A stretch of 64,000 bases of DNA, taken from contig NZ_JABMKY010000002.1 of assembly GCF_013204845.1 (NCBI RefSeq), positions 707,578 to 771,577 on the forward strand. The letters are read 5' to 3'. Position numbers and translations under genes: made by a program. The notes under the pieces were generated by a model. The model saw nothing but the letters and a program-made list of their open reading frames with translations. It searched no databases and was not told the DNA's origin. Shown here piece after piece: positions 17,474-26,210 of this stretch. The DNA is from Paenibacillus qinlingensis. Its GTDB lineage: Bacteria > Bacillota > Bacilli > Paenibacillales > NBRC-103111. The stretch's first letter is position 1; every line of letters starts with the position of its first letter.

Positions 17474-18097
17474 ATGAAATTAGGTTATGTTCGAGTTTCA
17501 ACCAAAGATCAGAACACAGAAAGACAATTAAAAAAGATGCGAGAACTTGGCATCCAAGATCGATACACATTTGTTGATAAGCAATCAGGAAAAGACTTTA
17601 ATCGCCCACAATATCAAGCAATGCGCCTTATCATTCGAGAAGGTGATCTTCTGTACCTTGATGCTTTAGACAGACTAGGACGCGATTATGATGGAATTAT
17701 TCGTGAGTGGAAGCACATTACACGAGAACTAAATGCTGACATTGTTGTTCTGGAGAACGAGACGTTATTCGATAGTCGCAAATTCCGAACAATGGGTGAT
17801 CTAGGAAAGCTTCTCGAAGATCAATTCCTTAGCATGCTATCTTACGTTGCAGAACAGGAGCGCAAGAAAACAAAGCAACGTCAAGCTGAAGGAATTGAAG
17901 TGGCTATGAGTCATGGTGTTAAGTTTGGAAGACCAAAGCAAAAGATTACTCTTGAATTTTTAGGCGTGTACTCTCATTGGAAATCTGGTCAAATTACAGC
18001 TACAGAAGGTATGAAAAGGTTAAATATGAAACCGAACACCTTTTACAGAAGAGTTAAAGAACATGAAGAAATTGATTTACAAATAACCACAGGATAA
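17474..18097 (+). CDS. serine recombinase (resolvase family)
   Basis: A 207-residue small serine recombinase. The catalytic serine is in GYVRVSTKDQNTERQ, the arginine motif YLDALDRLGRDYDGI is intact, and a long E-helix leads to FGRPKQKITLEF and a C-terminal helix-turn-helix (TATEGMKRLNMKPNTFYRR). It would cut and rejoin DNA at a res-like site, either resolving cointegrates or inverting DNA. The ribosome binding site is AAGGGGTGAAAG. It has its own promoter and operator and is the intact member among the decayed copies nearby. Confidence 0.93.
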   Translation: MKLGYVRVSTKDQNTERQLKKMRELGIQDRYTFVDKQSGKDFNRPQYQAMRLIIREGDLLYLDALDRLGRDYDGIIREWKHITRELNADIVVLENETLFDSRKFRTMGDLGKLLEDQFLSMLSYVAEQERKKTKQRQAEGIEVAMSHGVKFGRPKQKITLEFLGVYSHWKSGQITATEGMKRLNMKPNTFYRRVKEHEEIDLQITTG

Positions 18098-18112
18098 TTC
18101 GCTGTGGTTATT
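18082..18112. terminator. terminator of the serine recombinase
   Basis: An 11-bp perfect stem, AATAACCACAG/CTGTGGTTATT, overlapping the last codons of the recombinase, between convergent genes. Confidence 0.6.
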
Positions 18113-18196
18113 CTTAGTCCACCTATCGCTACAGCGATACAAGATAATATGATCTTCAACGATACTTTCCTGATTAAGTGGTTCCCCTTATAATAT

Positions 18197-19549
18197 CTAC
18201 TTCTCCAAGACATTCTCACTCCACGGTACGATGTCATATATTCCATCCCAACCAAAATAGAGTTGATTAAGATATCTGCCTTTATATCCAATGATAAATA
18301 GAAGACCAAGCTCAACATAATGAAGTCCTAATCTTAATACAAAAAAACTAAAATCATTCGGTAATGGTTGAAATATCACCTTTTTTTTCGGGTGAACAAC
18401 ATTATTTCTAAAATCGGTAATTAGATGCGCAGAATCAAAATAATTTAGTTTTCGAACTTCTTCTAAATATGGAAAATTGCTTGGAATCGTCGTATTTATA
18501 ATAAATTGTTGGATAAATAAACGAAAAATATCCGATGCTCTCTTTTTACTATATTCTTGTTCTTGCAGAATCCCCTTTTCTTCGACAAGATAACTCCAAG
18601 CCAAAGTTTCTAAAGCAATTTGGTTAGAAACTATTTTATTTTCAATTATTCCTTCCGAATGACATTCAAGATACCAGCTAAAAACATTAGTTAATACTTT
18701 CTTCCAGTATACATCTTGTAGTTTGGTATATATTAGCTGAAATATTTCGGAAAGTGCCTTATCATCCATAGCAGGAAACCAAGTTTTTCTATATCTCCAT
18801 TTGTCTATTGAAGGGGTTTGATATTTCTTCCAGATAACTTCACCGTTTTCATCATAACCTTCAAGGTAGCATATACCGACGTGTCTTCCTGTAACGAAAG
18901 AAAGTGCCCAATGCAATGCTTCTTCCAAATCTGAAATACCTTTCGTTTCAAAAGCTTGTCCATCTTCTCTTTTAATTTGACAAAGATGTGTTATTGCATA
19001 ACCACCCGTACTCTTGAGTGTTTCATATATCCTTTTCTCTTTGTAATCTGGTCTTTTGTCTATAGTAATATTCCACCCATCAATACTTATATTGAACCTG
19101 TTTCGAACGCCACCTTCTTTATATTTAACGTTCTCTCCACCAAAAGTATTGATAAGATTAGTAATCCCACACTTAATGTAAGCAACCTTTTTAGATTGCT
19201 TCTTCAATATGGAGGATAATATTTCACCTTTAATGTTTATACTTCCAGATAAATTATGACTAATTCCGCTTATAAACACATCTTCTACAAAATAATCGGA
19301 GATTTTTATCTTGGCTTTGTTCTGCTCCATATTGTCTGTATTGTGAAAATCATTATGGCTATGAATTGATGCTCCGTTTAATCTAAGCATTGGACTAGGA
19401 AGCCAGTTTAAACTTACTTCACCTATAAAAGAATGTTCTTTCTCATCATTGACGATTAGAATAAATTCACCACTATAGATAAGAATACTTTCATTAACCT
19501 CATATTCGAGGTAATTAGCTTCTAAAATATTATCAAATTCCAACAAAAA
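18197..19549 (-). CDS. large protein with C-terminal HEPN-type RNxxxH motif, candidate defence RNase
   Basis: About 450 residues. The C-terminal third contains SAHLITDFRNNVVHPKKK, an exact R-N-x3-H pattern at the end of a helix, as in HEPN ribonucleases (ApeA, AbiF/AbiD and related families). The N-terminal half is beta-rich, as in ApeA-like sensors. Acting alone in a cargo zone beside SIR2-HerA suggests a single-gene abortive-infection effector, but I cannot assign a named family. The start is uncertain: GAAGGAGG points to TTG at 19549 or 19546, while the frame is open to an ATG at 19600 without a ribosome binding site. Confidence 0.7.
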   Translation of the reverse strand, partial: FLLEFDNILEANYLEYEVNESILIYSGEFILIVNDEKEHSFIGEVSLNWLPSPMLRLNGASIHSHNDFHNTDNMEQNKAKIKISDYFVEDVFISGISHNLSGSINIKGEILSSILKKQSKKVAYIKCGITNLINTFGGENVKYKEGGVRNRFNISIDGWNITIDKRPDYKEKRIYETLKSTGGYAITHLCQIKREDGQAFETKGISDLEEALHWALSFVTGRHVGICYLEGYDENGEVIWKKYQTPSIDKWRYRKTWFPAMDDKALSEIFQLIYTKLQDVYWKKVLTNVFSWYLECHSEGIIENKIVSNQIALETLAWSYLVEEKGILQEQEYSKKRASDIFRLFIQQFIINTTIPSNFPYLEEVRKLNYFDSAHLITDFRNNVVHPKKKVIFQPLPNDFSFFVLRLGLHYVELGLLFIIGYKGRYLNQLYFGWDGIYDIVPWSENVLEK

Positions 19550-19716
19550 TAAAGCCTCCTTCAGAGAAATAATTTCCAATACTCTTCTAACATAGATCAT
19601 ACCATATATTGGAACCCTTCTTTTGCGTACCTACATTTTAAAAAAATAAAAAAGCATCAATTGGATGCCTTCTTGTAAAATTAACACTTCATTTTTTCTC
19701 ATATTGTAGGGATACT

Positions 19717-20091
19717 CTACTGATCAATAATCTCATCACATTCTTTGCAAAGCTCCGCCTTCAGTACATCTTGAAATCTAATCCAATCCCAATCCTCTGC
19801 CCCACTGAACGGGTCAATGGTGTCCAAACGAAATTCTCCATGCTTGCTGCGCGTCACTACACCCGAAATAGTACGTGGATGGTATTTGTCATATACGGTT
19901 AGTTGTACAGTTCTTTTGTAAATTTGGGATTGGCTAAGTGTAGCAGAGATGAAATGAATTTCTTGCTCATCGAGTACTTGACGCTGAATGTATTGCTTTT
20001 CTTCCTGAACTCTGATTGCGGACTCTTTATGTTGAGGAAGCATCATCCGACTTGATTCCCATAGACCGTTCATTTCTAGTTTCTTGCTCAT
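19717..20091 (-). CDS. YolD-like protein
   Basis: A 124-residue YolD-family protein (PF08863): GLWESSRMMLPQHKE at the N-terminus, then a beta-rich domain ending in DWDWIRFQDVLKAEL. YolD proteins are encoded with Y-family polymerases in Bacillus phage SPbeta, plasmids and chromosomes and are thought to act as UmuD-like partners in mutagenic repair. It overlaps the uvrX stop by 4 bp and is the last gene of an SOS operon. Confidence 0.9.
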   Translation of the reverse strand: MSKKLEMNGLWESSRMMLPQHKESAIRVQEEKQYIQRQVLDEQEIHFISATLSQSQIYKRTVQLTVYDKYHPRTISGVVTRSKHGEFRLDTIDPFSGAEDWDWIRFQDVLKAELCKECDEIIDQ

Positions 20092-21359
20092 CTATAATGC
20101 CCCCCAATTTTACCAGCCCTATCAGTTGCTAATCCAGCCTTCATAAGACTCGAAGCACGAATGATTGCTGTATTACCAAAACGGTCCTTTATGCCATCGA
20201 CTACGCGATCAAGTTCACGCAATTTCGTTACATCTTCGAATAGGTCAAGTTGAGTAACGTCTTCCTCTGCAAGAGTTCCCAGCGTAACGCCTACCTTCCG
20301 AACGGGCAATCCGTTCCAATTGCGACGAAATATTTTACGTACTGAGTCGTAAACTTTCAATGTATGATTTGTGTTCAGTGGCATCTTACGTTGTTGACTG
20401 AAGCCTGTTGGAGAGTCATATGGCGAACACATACAGAAAACGTGGACTGTCCCGCTTGTAAATCCCTTCGACCTAGCATCGCGGCACACTTCTTCCGTTA
20501 ACTCCAGTAGTACGATGTCAACCTCCTCAACCGTCAAATAATCGCGAGGTAGCGTCATAGCGTGGCCAATTGACTTTGGTGCGATATCAAATGTTCCAGG
20601 CGTGACAGGACTATCGTCTAATCCGTTTGCCGTTCTCCACATGACTTCCGCTTGAATATCGGATTGTTTACCGAAACGTGCACGGAATTTCTGCTTTAGT
20701 GTCGCTAATGGGGTTTTAGCCACATGACCTATTGTTGTCATACCAAGAGCGACAAAGTGGCGTGTCATTCGTGAACCAACTCCGTACATCTTATCAATGG
20801 ATAAGGGCCATAGGAATCTCTCAACATCATCCTTGCCTAGCGTAAATATTCCACTCGCATTTTTCTTTGCGAAATTATCAGTTGCCTGCTTTGCAAGTAT
20901 TTTAGTCGGTCCAATTCCTACTCGAATTCGAATGTTCATTGATGCAGCAACTTTTTGTTGAATCATTACTGCCAGTTCATCTGGCGTACAACCAAAATGA
21001 TTGAGTGAACCAGTCACGTCCAAGAACTGCTCATCGATTGAAAATATCTCTACGAGATCAGTATATTTTTCGTATATACCTGTTATCGCAAGCGATACGT
21101 CAATATAGCGCTGCATGTGCGGACGCATTACAATAGCATTTGGGCAAAGTTGTAAGGCTTCACCAAGACGTTGGGCTGTAGTAATGCCAAAACCTTTTGC
21201 AATAGGACATGCCGCCAAAATAATTCCTGATCTCCTGGCCGGATCTCCAGCTACAACAACAGGTAAATTATCAAGACCAGGATGAGTAGCCTTTTCAACG
21301 CTTGCATAGAATGACTGACAATCTGATAGGAAAATTGTCTTTTCGCATTTTTTACTCAT
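20088..21359 (-). CDS. uvrX: UvrX-type Y-family DNA polymerase
   Basis: A 423-residue translesion polymerase. The N-terminal active site reads FLSDCQSFYASVEKA, and the second acidic motif EIFSIDEQFLDVTG gives the catalytic D-E pair. GIGPTKILAKQATDNFAKK and the helix-hairpin segment IDKMYGVGSRMTRHFVALG follow, then a little-finger domain. It belongs to the UvrX/UmuC group (SPbeta UvrX), distinct from chromosomal PolY1/DinB. Its start directly abuts the stop of the preceding gene, so it is translationally coupled. Expected to be induced by DNA damage through the LexA boxes upstream of the operon. Confidence 0.93.
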   Translation of the reverse strand: MSKKCEKTIFLSDCQSFYASVEKATHPGLDNLPVVVAGDPARRSGIILAACPIAKGFGITTAQRLGEALQLCPNAIVMRPHMQRYIDVSLAITGIYEKYTDLVEIFSIDEQFLDVTGSLNHFGCTPDELAVMIQQKVAASMNIRIRVGIGPTKILAKQATDNFAKKNASGIFTLGKDDVERFLWPLSIDKMYGVGSRMTRHFVALGMTTIGHVAKTPLATLKQKFRARFGKQSDIQAEVMWRTANGLDDSPVTPGTFDIAPKSIGHAMTLPRDYLTVEEVDIVLLELTEEVCRDARSKGFTSGTVHVFCMCSPYDSPTGFSQQRKMPLNTNHTLKVYDSVRKIFRRNWNGLPVRKVGVTLGTLAEEDVTQLDLFEDVTKLRELDRVVDGIKDRFGNTAIIRASSLMKAGLATDRAGKIGGHYR

Positions 21360-21728
21360 CTAAACGCGCCTCCGCATGTTCATCAGCGTAGTCATTAGTT
21401 CTGCTTTAACTAAGCTTCGTAACATCGTGAAATAATAGATATAACCTCGGACTTTGTATTCTACGTTAATACCGACTGCATTCGTGGTTGTACTGAGCAC
21501 TTTGATATCTCTCTTCTTCATACTGTTCTTAATAATTTGTATTTGGGGGTAAATATCGCTCTCCACTTCTTTCAAATAAAAGAGAACATGGTTATATACG
21601 ATTTTATCTTTATATATCTTCAGCTCCTCCATGTCCCTGGTTAACATATCGAGCAAAATGGGTAATAACGTATACTCTTTAATAATTTGAACATCCTCCG
21701 CATTCTCAAATCTTGATACAACACTCAT
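21360..21728 (-). CDS. small first gene of the SOS uvrX operon
   Basis: A 122-residue helical protein beginning MSVVSRFENAEDVQIIKEY. The ATG at 21728 follows GGCGGTGAAAAG, whereas the open frame to 21830 runs through the promoter and LexA boxes and is not used. It resembles the small YqzH/YqaB-like proteins found before UvrX in Bacillales, but I cannot name the family with certainty. Likely an accessory protein of the mutasome. Confidence 0.75.
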   Translation of the reverse strand: MSVVSRFENAEDVQIIKEYTLLPILLDMLTRDMEELKIYKDKIVYNHVLFYLKEVESDIYPQIQIIKNSMKKRDIKVLSTTTNAVGINVEYKVRGYIYYFTMLRSLVKAELMTTLMNMRRRV

Positions 21729-21745
21729 CTTTTCACCGCCACTAC

Positions 21746-21798
21746 AAAACGTATGTTCGTATAAATTATTATATACCGAACACGTATTCGCTATGCAA
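21746..21798 (-). promoter_or_regulatory. SOS promoter with two LexA boxes
   Basis: The -35 TTGCAT (21793-21798) is followed after 17-19 bp by TATATAAT (21768-21775). CGAACACGTATTCG (21777-21790, in the spacer) and CGAACATACGTTTT (21746-21759, just downstream of -10; both written 5' to 3' as motifs) each match the Bacillus LexA consensus CGAACRNRYGTTYG at 13 of 14 positions. Two operators bracketing the -10 box imply tight repression and DNA-damage induction of the uvrX operon. Confidence 0.85.
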
Positions 21799-22033
21799 GT
21801 ACTAAAAATAAAAAAATCCCCACTGGCCAATTACGGTCAATCAGGGATTTGCTTTCTATCCTTCAACAAGTGAGGTTATTCTTCGATTATAGACTAAGTT
21901 TACATCAACAAGCTCCTGAATGTGTCATTTAACGACAGCTTATATTAATGCTATGCCAAGTTAATTACAAGGCTGCCGAAGACTAATTATTGAAGCCCGG
22001 AGATCATGACTCCGTGCTTATTCACACATGTGG

Positions 22034-22126
22034 TTATCTTCCTTTAAGAGCGAAATAAACTGGAAATGAGATTGCAGTTGCAATGCTCAAACAAAAAATT
22101 GAACTTGGAATTACAATTTTTTTCAT
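22034..22126 (-). CDS. 30-residue membrane microprotein
   Basis: An ORF of 30 codons (MKKIVIPSSIFCLSIATAIS and onward, ending FPVYFALKGR) with AAGGAG 8 bases before the ATG. It is a single hydrophobic span with positive ends. A relative sharing SIATA(I/V)SFP(V/I)YFA is encoded at 34250-34351, which supports it as a real gene. It is divergent from the ligase gene. Function unknown; it could be a membrane toxin-like or regulatory peptide. Confidence 0.6.
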   Translation of the reverse strand: MKKIVIPSSIFCLSIATAISFPVYFALKGR

Positions 22127-22196
22127 TTAACAAGACTCCTTAATTCCTTCAAATTCCATTAGTCACAGACTGCTCTAAGGTGTACCATTATTATGG

Positions 22197-23060
22197 GTGA
22201 TGAAGAAAATGTTTATTCCTCCAATGCTTTTACAATACAGTAAAAACAATCTGGCATTTGATGACTCTTCCACTTTTGCCGAACTCAAGTGGGATGGCAT
22301 AAGGTTGATTGTTTCTAATCTAGATGAATTAAATCTATATACAAAAAATACAAATGCAACAGATAAATATCCAGAGCTGCACAATCCACCTATTCCAAAA
22401 GGAACCATACTAGATGGTGAAATTGTAGTACTTAATGAACAAGGTCGAGCCGATTTCGAAGCGTGTAACACAGGATTCCGATCCAGCAAGAGTAGAAAGC
22501 CAGTCTTATTTATGGCGTTTGATATCTTGTACCACCGCGGCGTAGATGTAACTAGTATGCCGTTAGAACAACGAAAACAGCTTCTTGAAGAGGCAGTGCA
22601 GGAAAATGAAAACTACAGAATTGTACGGCCAATACAGGGAAGCACACAGGATTTCTTTAATATCGTATGTCAGCATGGACTTGAAGGAATTGTGATAAAA
22701 AAGAAGGCTTCGAAGTATGAAACGGATTTACGATTATCGCGCTCAATTCGCTCGTGGTCATGGCAAAAGGTAATTAATTATCAAAAAGCAGAAGTCTATA
22801 TAACTGGATATAGCAAGAAGGAACATTCATGGCTACTTGGTTATCCCGATGGCGACAAAATTAGACCAATTGGTGCTTTGGAGTTGGGAATAACCCAGTC
22901 AGCTCGCCAATCCATGTGGCCAGTATTCCAGGCATACAAAAGTGGTGAGAGCAAAGATCACGTATTTGTTAAACCATTAGTACGTTGTAAGGTGAAGTAC
23001 CGGGACTGGTATAAATCAGGTTTAATGCGTTTGCCTGTCTTCGAGGAATTTATTGTTTAG
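22197..23060 (+). CDS. ATP-dependent DNA ligase, minimal form
   Basis: A 287-residue ligase that would seal DNA nicks using ATP. The adenylated lysine motif is FAELKWDGIRLI, followed by ILDGEIVVL, LFMAFDILYHRG, GLEGIVIKKK and the nucleotide-binding end SWSWQKVINYQKAEVYITGY. The C-terminal part is a short OB-fold. It is similar to the ligase domain of LigD but has no polymerase or phosphoesterase domain, as in some plasmid and phage ligases. The start may be GTG at 22197 or the ATG at 22209 after GGGTGATG. The partner repair proteins Ku and LigD are not nearby. Confidence 0.9.
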   Translation: MMKKMFIPPMLLQYSKNNLAFDDSSTFAELKWDGIRLIVSNLDELNLYTKNTNATDKYPELHNPPIPKGTILDGEIVVLNEQGRADFEACNTGFRSSKSRKPVLFMAFDILYHRGVDVTSMPLEQRKQLLEEAVQENENYRIVRPIQGSTQDFFNIVCQHGLEGIVIKKKASKYETDLRLSRSIRSWSWQKVINYQKAEVYITGYSKKEHSWLLGYPDGDKIRPIGALELGITQSARQSMWPVFQAYKSGESKDHVFVKPLVRCKVKYRDWYKSGLMRLPVFEEFIV

Positions 23061-23071
23061 GGGTTGAGGTC

Positions 23072-23227
23072 ATGGAATACAAAGTAAAGCATAAGGTAAC
23101 CGGCGAGGAGAAAACATTGAGTCATCTTGAGATTAATGACATGTTGTATAATGATGCTAGGGAGATAATTGTGTTTGATATAGGAATGGAAGCCTATATT
23201 TTACTTGATGATAATTTGGAATTATAA
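23072..23227 (+). CDS. small protein downstream of the ligase
   Basis: A 51-residue protein (MEYKVKHKVTGEEKTLSHLE and onward), 11 bp after the ligase stop, with a GGGGTTGAGG ribosome binding site. It is acidic, with a beta-strand pattern and no membrane segment. Tight spacing implies one operon with the ligase. Family not recognised. Confidence 0.65.
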   Translation: MEYKVKHKVTGEEKTLSHLEINDMLYNDAREIIVFDIGMEAYILLDDNLEL

Positions 23228-23647
23228 AATAATTAAACCAAACTTTTAAGCACATAAAGCCCTTGGGATGCTTTCCTAATGGCTATTTCTTTTTGTTCGA
23301 TTCTAATGACATGTTCAAACTGTCCATCTTGGATCCCCGATAAATCAAGACAATCGAACCCGCAGACCGCTTAGAGGCATGTTAATCTTGCAGCTCCGGC
23401 TGCCTATTGATTTAGGTAATGGTAATAACATTCTAACGTGCTACCACGTTTTACTAATGGAACCAAAAAAAGAGCTGCTTAAATGCAGCTCCCGTAATAT
23501 AGTTCCACTTAGTTTAAACTTAGATTAACTATAAATGAACAAATCAAAATCCACGTAAACATAACCAAACCTTCTTTAATTCTACCTAAATTTAACAAAA
23601 GGTTCTCGTTAGCTTAATAAATAGAAACGAATCCCCTAATAGTAACG
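23228..23647. other. intergenic region with terminator
   Basis: About 420 bp. A perfect GAGCTGC/GCAGCTC hairpin with a T-run on the minus strand sits at 23465-23491 and ends the HxlR gene. On the minus strand near 23230-23330 a frame reads DGQFEHVIRIEQKEIAIRKA without a start, probably the tail of a dead gene. No intact gene was seen. Confidence 0.5.
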
Positions 23648-23998
23648 CTAATTGTGTTTAGCGACTATGGTGTATTCCTTCAAATTCTCTTCCCCCCACT
23701 CATACATTGCCTGTATAATTGGAGAAAATTTTAATCCTAAATCTGTTAATGAATACTCTACTCTTGGCGGAACTACCTTGAATACTTCACGATAGATTAA
23801 TTTATCCTGCTCCAGTTCCCTCAACTGTTTTGTCAACATGGCCTCAGTAATCTCCGGAAAACATCGACGGATCTCTCCAAAACGTCTAGGCTCCTCTGAA
23901 AGATACCATAGTAATAAGAGTTTCCATTTCCCTCCTAACATTTGTTGAACTTTTGTTAAACCACAGTCAGGTGTACGGTACTTCGTATTTTTAGTCAC
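23648..23998 (-). CDS. HxlR-family transcriptional regulator
   Basis: A 116-residue winged-helix regulator: TPDCGLTKVQQMLGGKWKLL carries the family's conserved cysteine before the HTH, then RRFGEIRRCFPEITEAMLTK and the wing LTDLG. HxlR/YodB-type proteins sense reactive electrophiles or aldehydes through that cysteine and repress divergent oxidoreductases. The start is GTG at 23998 after AGGAGGAGAA. The ATG overlapping it would read into a stop at once, and the longer frame to 24049 lacks a site. It is divergent from the flavin monooxygenase and NmrA genes, which it probably controls. Confidence 0.9.
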   Translation of the reverse strand: MTKNTKYRTPDCGLTKVQQMLGGKWKLLLLWYLSEEPRRFGEIRRCFPEITEAMLTKQLRELEQDKLIYREVFKVVPPRVEYSLTDLGLKFSPIIQAMYEWGEENLKEYTIVAKHN

Positions 23999-24142
23999 AT
24001 TTCTCCTCCTAAAATAGCCAAATGAAATCTCATTACTACCAAAAAACATAGTACATATTAAAAATAACAGTACTTGTTATTATTGCTTATAAAGAATAAG
24101 GTAATAGTACCACTTTTGCTGTGGTTTTAAAATAATTGTTTC

Positions 24143-24232
24143 ATGAAGGATTATGAAAGAACAACTTTACGTGAGCATCTAGGAGTACCTTTTCAATATG
24201 GACGTGAGATCAATCAATTAGAAAGGATGTAG
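24143..24232 (+). CDS. possible 29-residue leader ORF
   Basis: ATG followed by 28 codons (MKDYERTTLREHLGVPFQYG and onward, ending LERM). It has no good ribosome binding site and ends 7 bp before the start of the LLM oxidoreductase gene. It may be a remnant or a leader; not confident. Confidence 0.25.
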   Translation: MKDYERTTLREHLGVPFQYGREINQLERM

Positions 24233-24239
24233 GCAGAAC

Positions 24240-25250
24240 ATGGTTCAACGTTTATCTATATTGGATATGGCTCCAGTCGATCATGAAACGTCAGCCAAAC
24301 AAGCTTTATTAAATTCGGTTAAACTAGCGAGTAAAGCGGATGAACTAGGTTATGAACGCTTTTGGGTCACGGAGCATCATAATCTTTCCTCCGTAGCCAG
24401 CGCTTCGCCCGAACTGTTAATCGCTCAAATAGCTGCGAATACGCAGCGCATAAGGGTTGGTTCAGGTGGTGTCATGCTTCCCAATCATTCTCCGTTAAAA
24501 GTAGCTGAGAACTTCAAACTACTGCAGACGTTCTACCCAGATCGCATTGACTTGGGTGTGGGCCGTGCACCTGGAACTGACAGTAAAACTGCGCTTGCCT
24601 TACGTCGCTCTATGAGTTCATTAAACGCAGATAATTTACAAGAATTGCTTCGTGAATTAAGAGGATATGACCAGCCTTCAGAGTCATTGTCTGATGATTC
24701 ATTTGCTCAGATAATTGCGATGCCACAAGACGCACCACTTCCGCCAATCTGGATTCTAGGGTCCAGCCCTTATAGTGCCCAACTTGCGGCAATTGAAGCA
24801 GCCAACTACTCTTTTGCATATCATTTCAATCCTGCAGGGGCAAAAGAAGCCATCTCATTGTATCGCAAGCTTTATCAAGCAAATCATGGCGCGTCAGCAC
24901 CAGATGTTATATTAGGCGTTTCAGTAATCGGCGGAGATACGGATAAAGAAGTAGAATATCAAAAAAGAATCCTAAGTTTAAAATTTTTACAAAGTTTAGG
25001 GTACTTCAACGGTTTTGATCCACTGAAGGCACATGAGTTACGGTTTTCTGAAGCTCATCATCAAGCTGCACAATCGTTTTTATCTACGATAGTAATAGGT
25101 ACGTGGAGCAAATTAAAGCCGAAATTGGACTTCTTGGCGGATACCCTAGGTGTCCAAGAACTCATCGTGTCAACTGCCCAAGAAGGCTTTGATACGCGAT
25201 TAAAACTGTATGAGAAACTTGCTGAGTTCTATAATCTACAACCAAACTAA
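24240..25250 (+). CDS. LLM-class flavin-dependent oxidoreductase
   Basis: A 336-residue luciferase-like monooxygenase (MsnO8/YwcH-like group): LSILDMAPVDHETSAKQALL at the N-terminus, RFWVTEHHN, RIRVGSGGVMLPNHSPLKVAE and RIDLGVGRAPGTD, all typical of this TIM-barrel group. It would use reduced FMN and O2 on an unknown substrate. GAAAGGATG precedes the start. It is first in a two-gene unit with the NmrA-like gene and divergent from the HxlR regulator. Confidence 0.93.
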   Translation: MVQRLSILDMAPVDHETSAKQALLNSVKLASKADELGYERFWVTEHHNLSSVASASPELLIAQIAANTQRIRVGSGGVMLPNHSPLKVAENFKLLQTFYPDRIDLGVGRAPGTDSKTALALRRSMSSLNADNLQELLRELRGYDQPSESLSDDSFAQIIAMPQDAPLPPIWILGSSPYSAQLAAIEAANYSFAYHFNPAGAKEAISLYRKLYQANHGASAPDVILGVSVIGGDTDKEVEYQKRILSLKFLQSLGYFNGFDPLKAHELRFSEAHHQAAQSFLSTIVIGTWSKLKPKLDFLADTLGVQELIVSTAQEGFDTRLKLYEKLAEFYNLQPN

Positions 25251-25277
25251 AAATATACCCATGAAAGGTGATATCAA

Positions 25278-26195
25278 ATGAATAATCAAAAATTGATTTT
25301 AGTTACTGGCGCTACTGGATTACAAGGCGGTGCTGTTGCAAATGAAGCATTAAAACAGGGATTTAAAGTTCGTATTTTAGTTAGAGATGAAAATTCTTCT
25401 AAAGCCCAGGCGCTTATTCAAAAAGGGGCAGAAGCTGTAGTAGGTAACTTCGATGACCCATCCTCTTTGGAGAATGCTATGAAAAATGTCGATGCTGTTT
25501 TTTCTGTACCGATTTCTGGAGTGGATACCAATGAAACGGATAGAGAGAGGAAACAGGCTTTTGCATTAATTCAAAGTGCAAAAAAAGTTGGCGTAGAACA
25601 ATTTGTGCACACTTCTGTTGCAGCCACAAGCAGATATACGGAGTTCCCAGATTGGGGAACAGGTTATTGGTTTGAAAAATACTGGACAGATAAGTGGGAT
25701 ATAGAGGAGGCTGTTCGTTCAGCAGGCTTTTCTTCATGGACTATCTTGAAACCAGCAAATATTATGGAAAATTTCACTGAGAAATTTGAGTTTATGTACC
25801 CTGATTTGAAACAAGGGGATATAAAAACTGTTGTGTTTGGTGATAGACGTATAGATCACATTGCAGTTGAAGATCTTGCTTCTTTTGTTTGTGCAGCCTT
25901 TGCAAATCCTGAAAAATTCAATAAACATAATATTGAGTTAGCTGCCGAATCGCTGTCATATAAAAAAATTGCCGAGATCATCTCGGAGGTCACAGGAAAA
26001 GAGCTTAAAATCACAACACTAGGTATTGAAGAAGCATTGGAGCAAGGAATTCATCCATTAGCTGTAAAAAGTGACCAATGGATTAACGTAGTTGGTTATA
26101 ATGTAGATATTGATTTATTAAAGACTTACAATATTAAATTAACTTCGTTTAAAGAGTTTGCAGAAAAATATAAAGATAAGTTTAAAATAGATTAA
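25278..26195 (+). CDS. NmrA-like NAD(P)-binding protein
   Basis: A 305-residue atypical SDR: Rossmann motif LVTGATGLQGGAVANEALKQ, then VRDENSSKA and the NmrA/HSCARG-like pattern VEQFVHTSVAATSRY. The Tyr-Lys pair of classical SDRs is not evident, as usual for NmrA proteins, which often sense the NADPH/NADP ratio or reduce quinones. AAAGGTGATATCAA precedes the ATG, and it lies 27 bp after the LLM gene, so one operon. Confidence 0.92.
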   Translation: MNNQKLILVTGATGLQGGAVANEALKQGFKVRILVRDENSSKAQALIQKGAEAVVGNFDDPSSLENAMKNVDAVFSVPISGVDTNETDRERKQAFALIQSAKKVGVEQFVHTSVAATSRYTEFPDWGTGYWFEKYWTDKWDIEEAVRSAGFSSWTILKPANIMENFTEKFEFMYPDLKQGDIKTVVFGDRRIDHIAVEDLASFVCAAFANPEKFNKHNIELAAESLSYKKIAEIISEVTGKELKITTLGIEEALEQGIHPLAVKSDQWINVVGYNVDIDLLKTYNIKLTSFKEFAEKYKDKFKID

Positions 26196-26210
26196 CCGCC
26201 AGTTAGATGA

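Noticed and set aside
21729..21830. N-terminal extension of the first SOS operon gene
   Set aside because: This stretch contains the promoter and LexA boxes, and a good ribosome binding site sits before the ATG at 21728.
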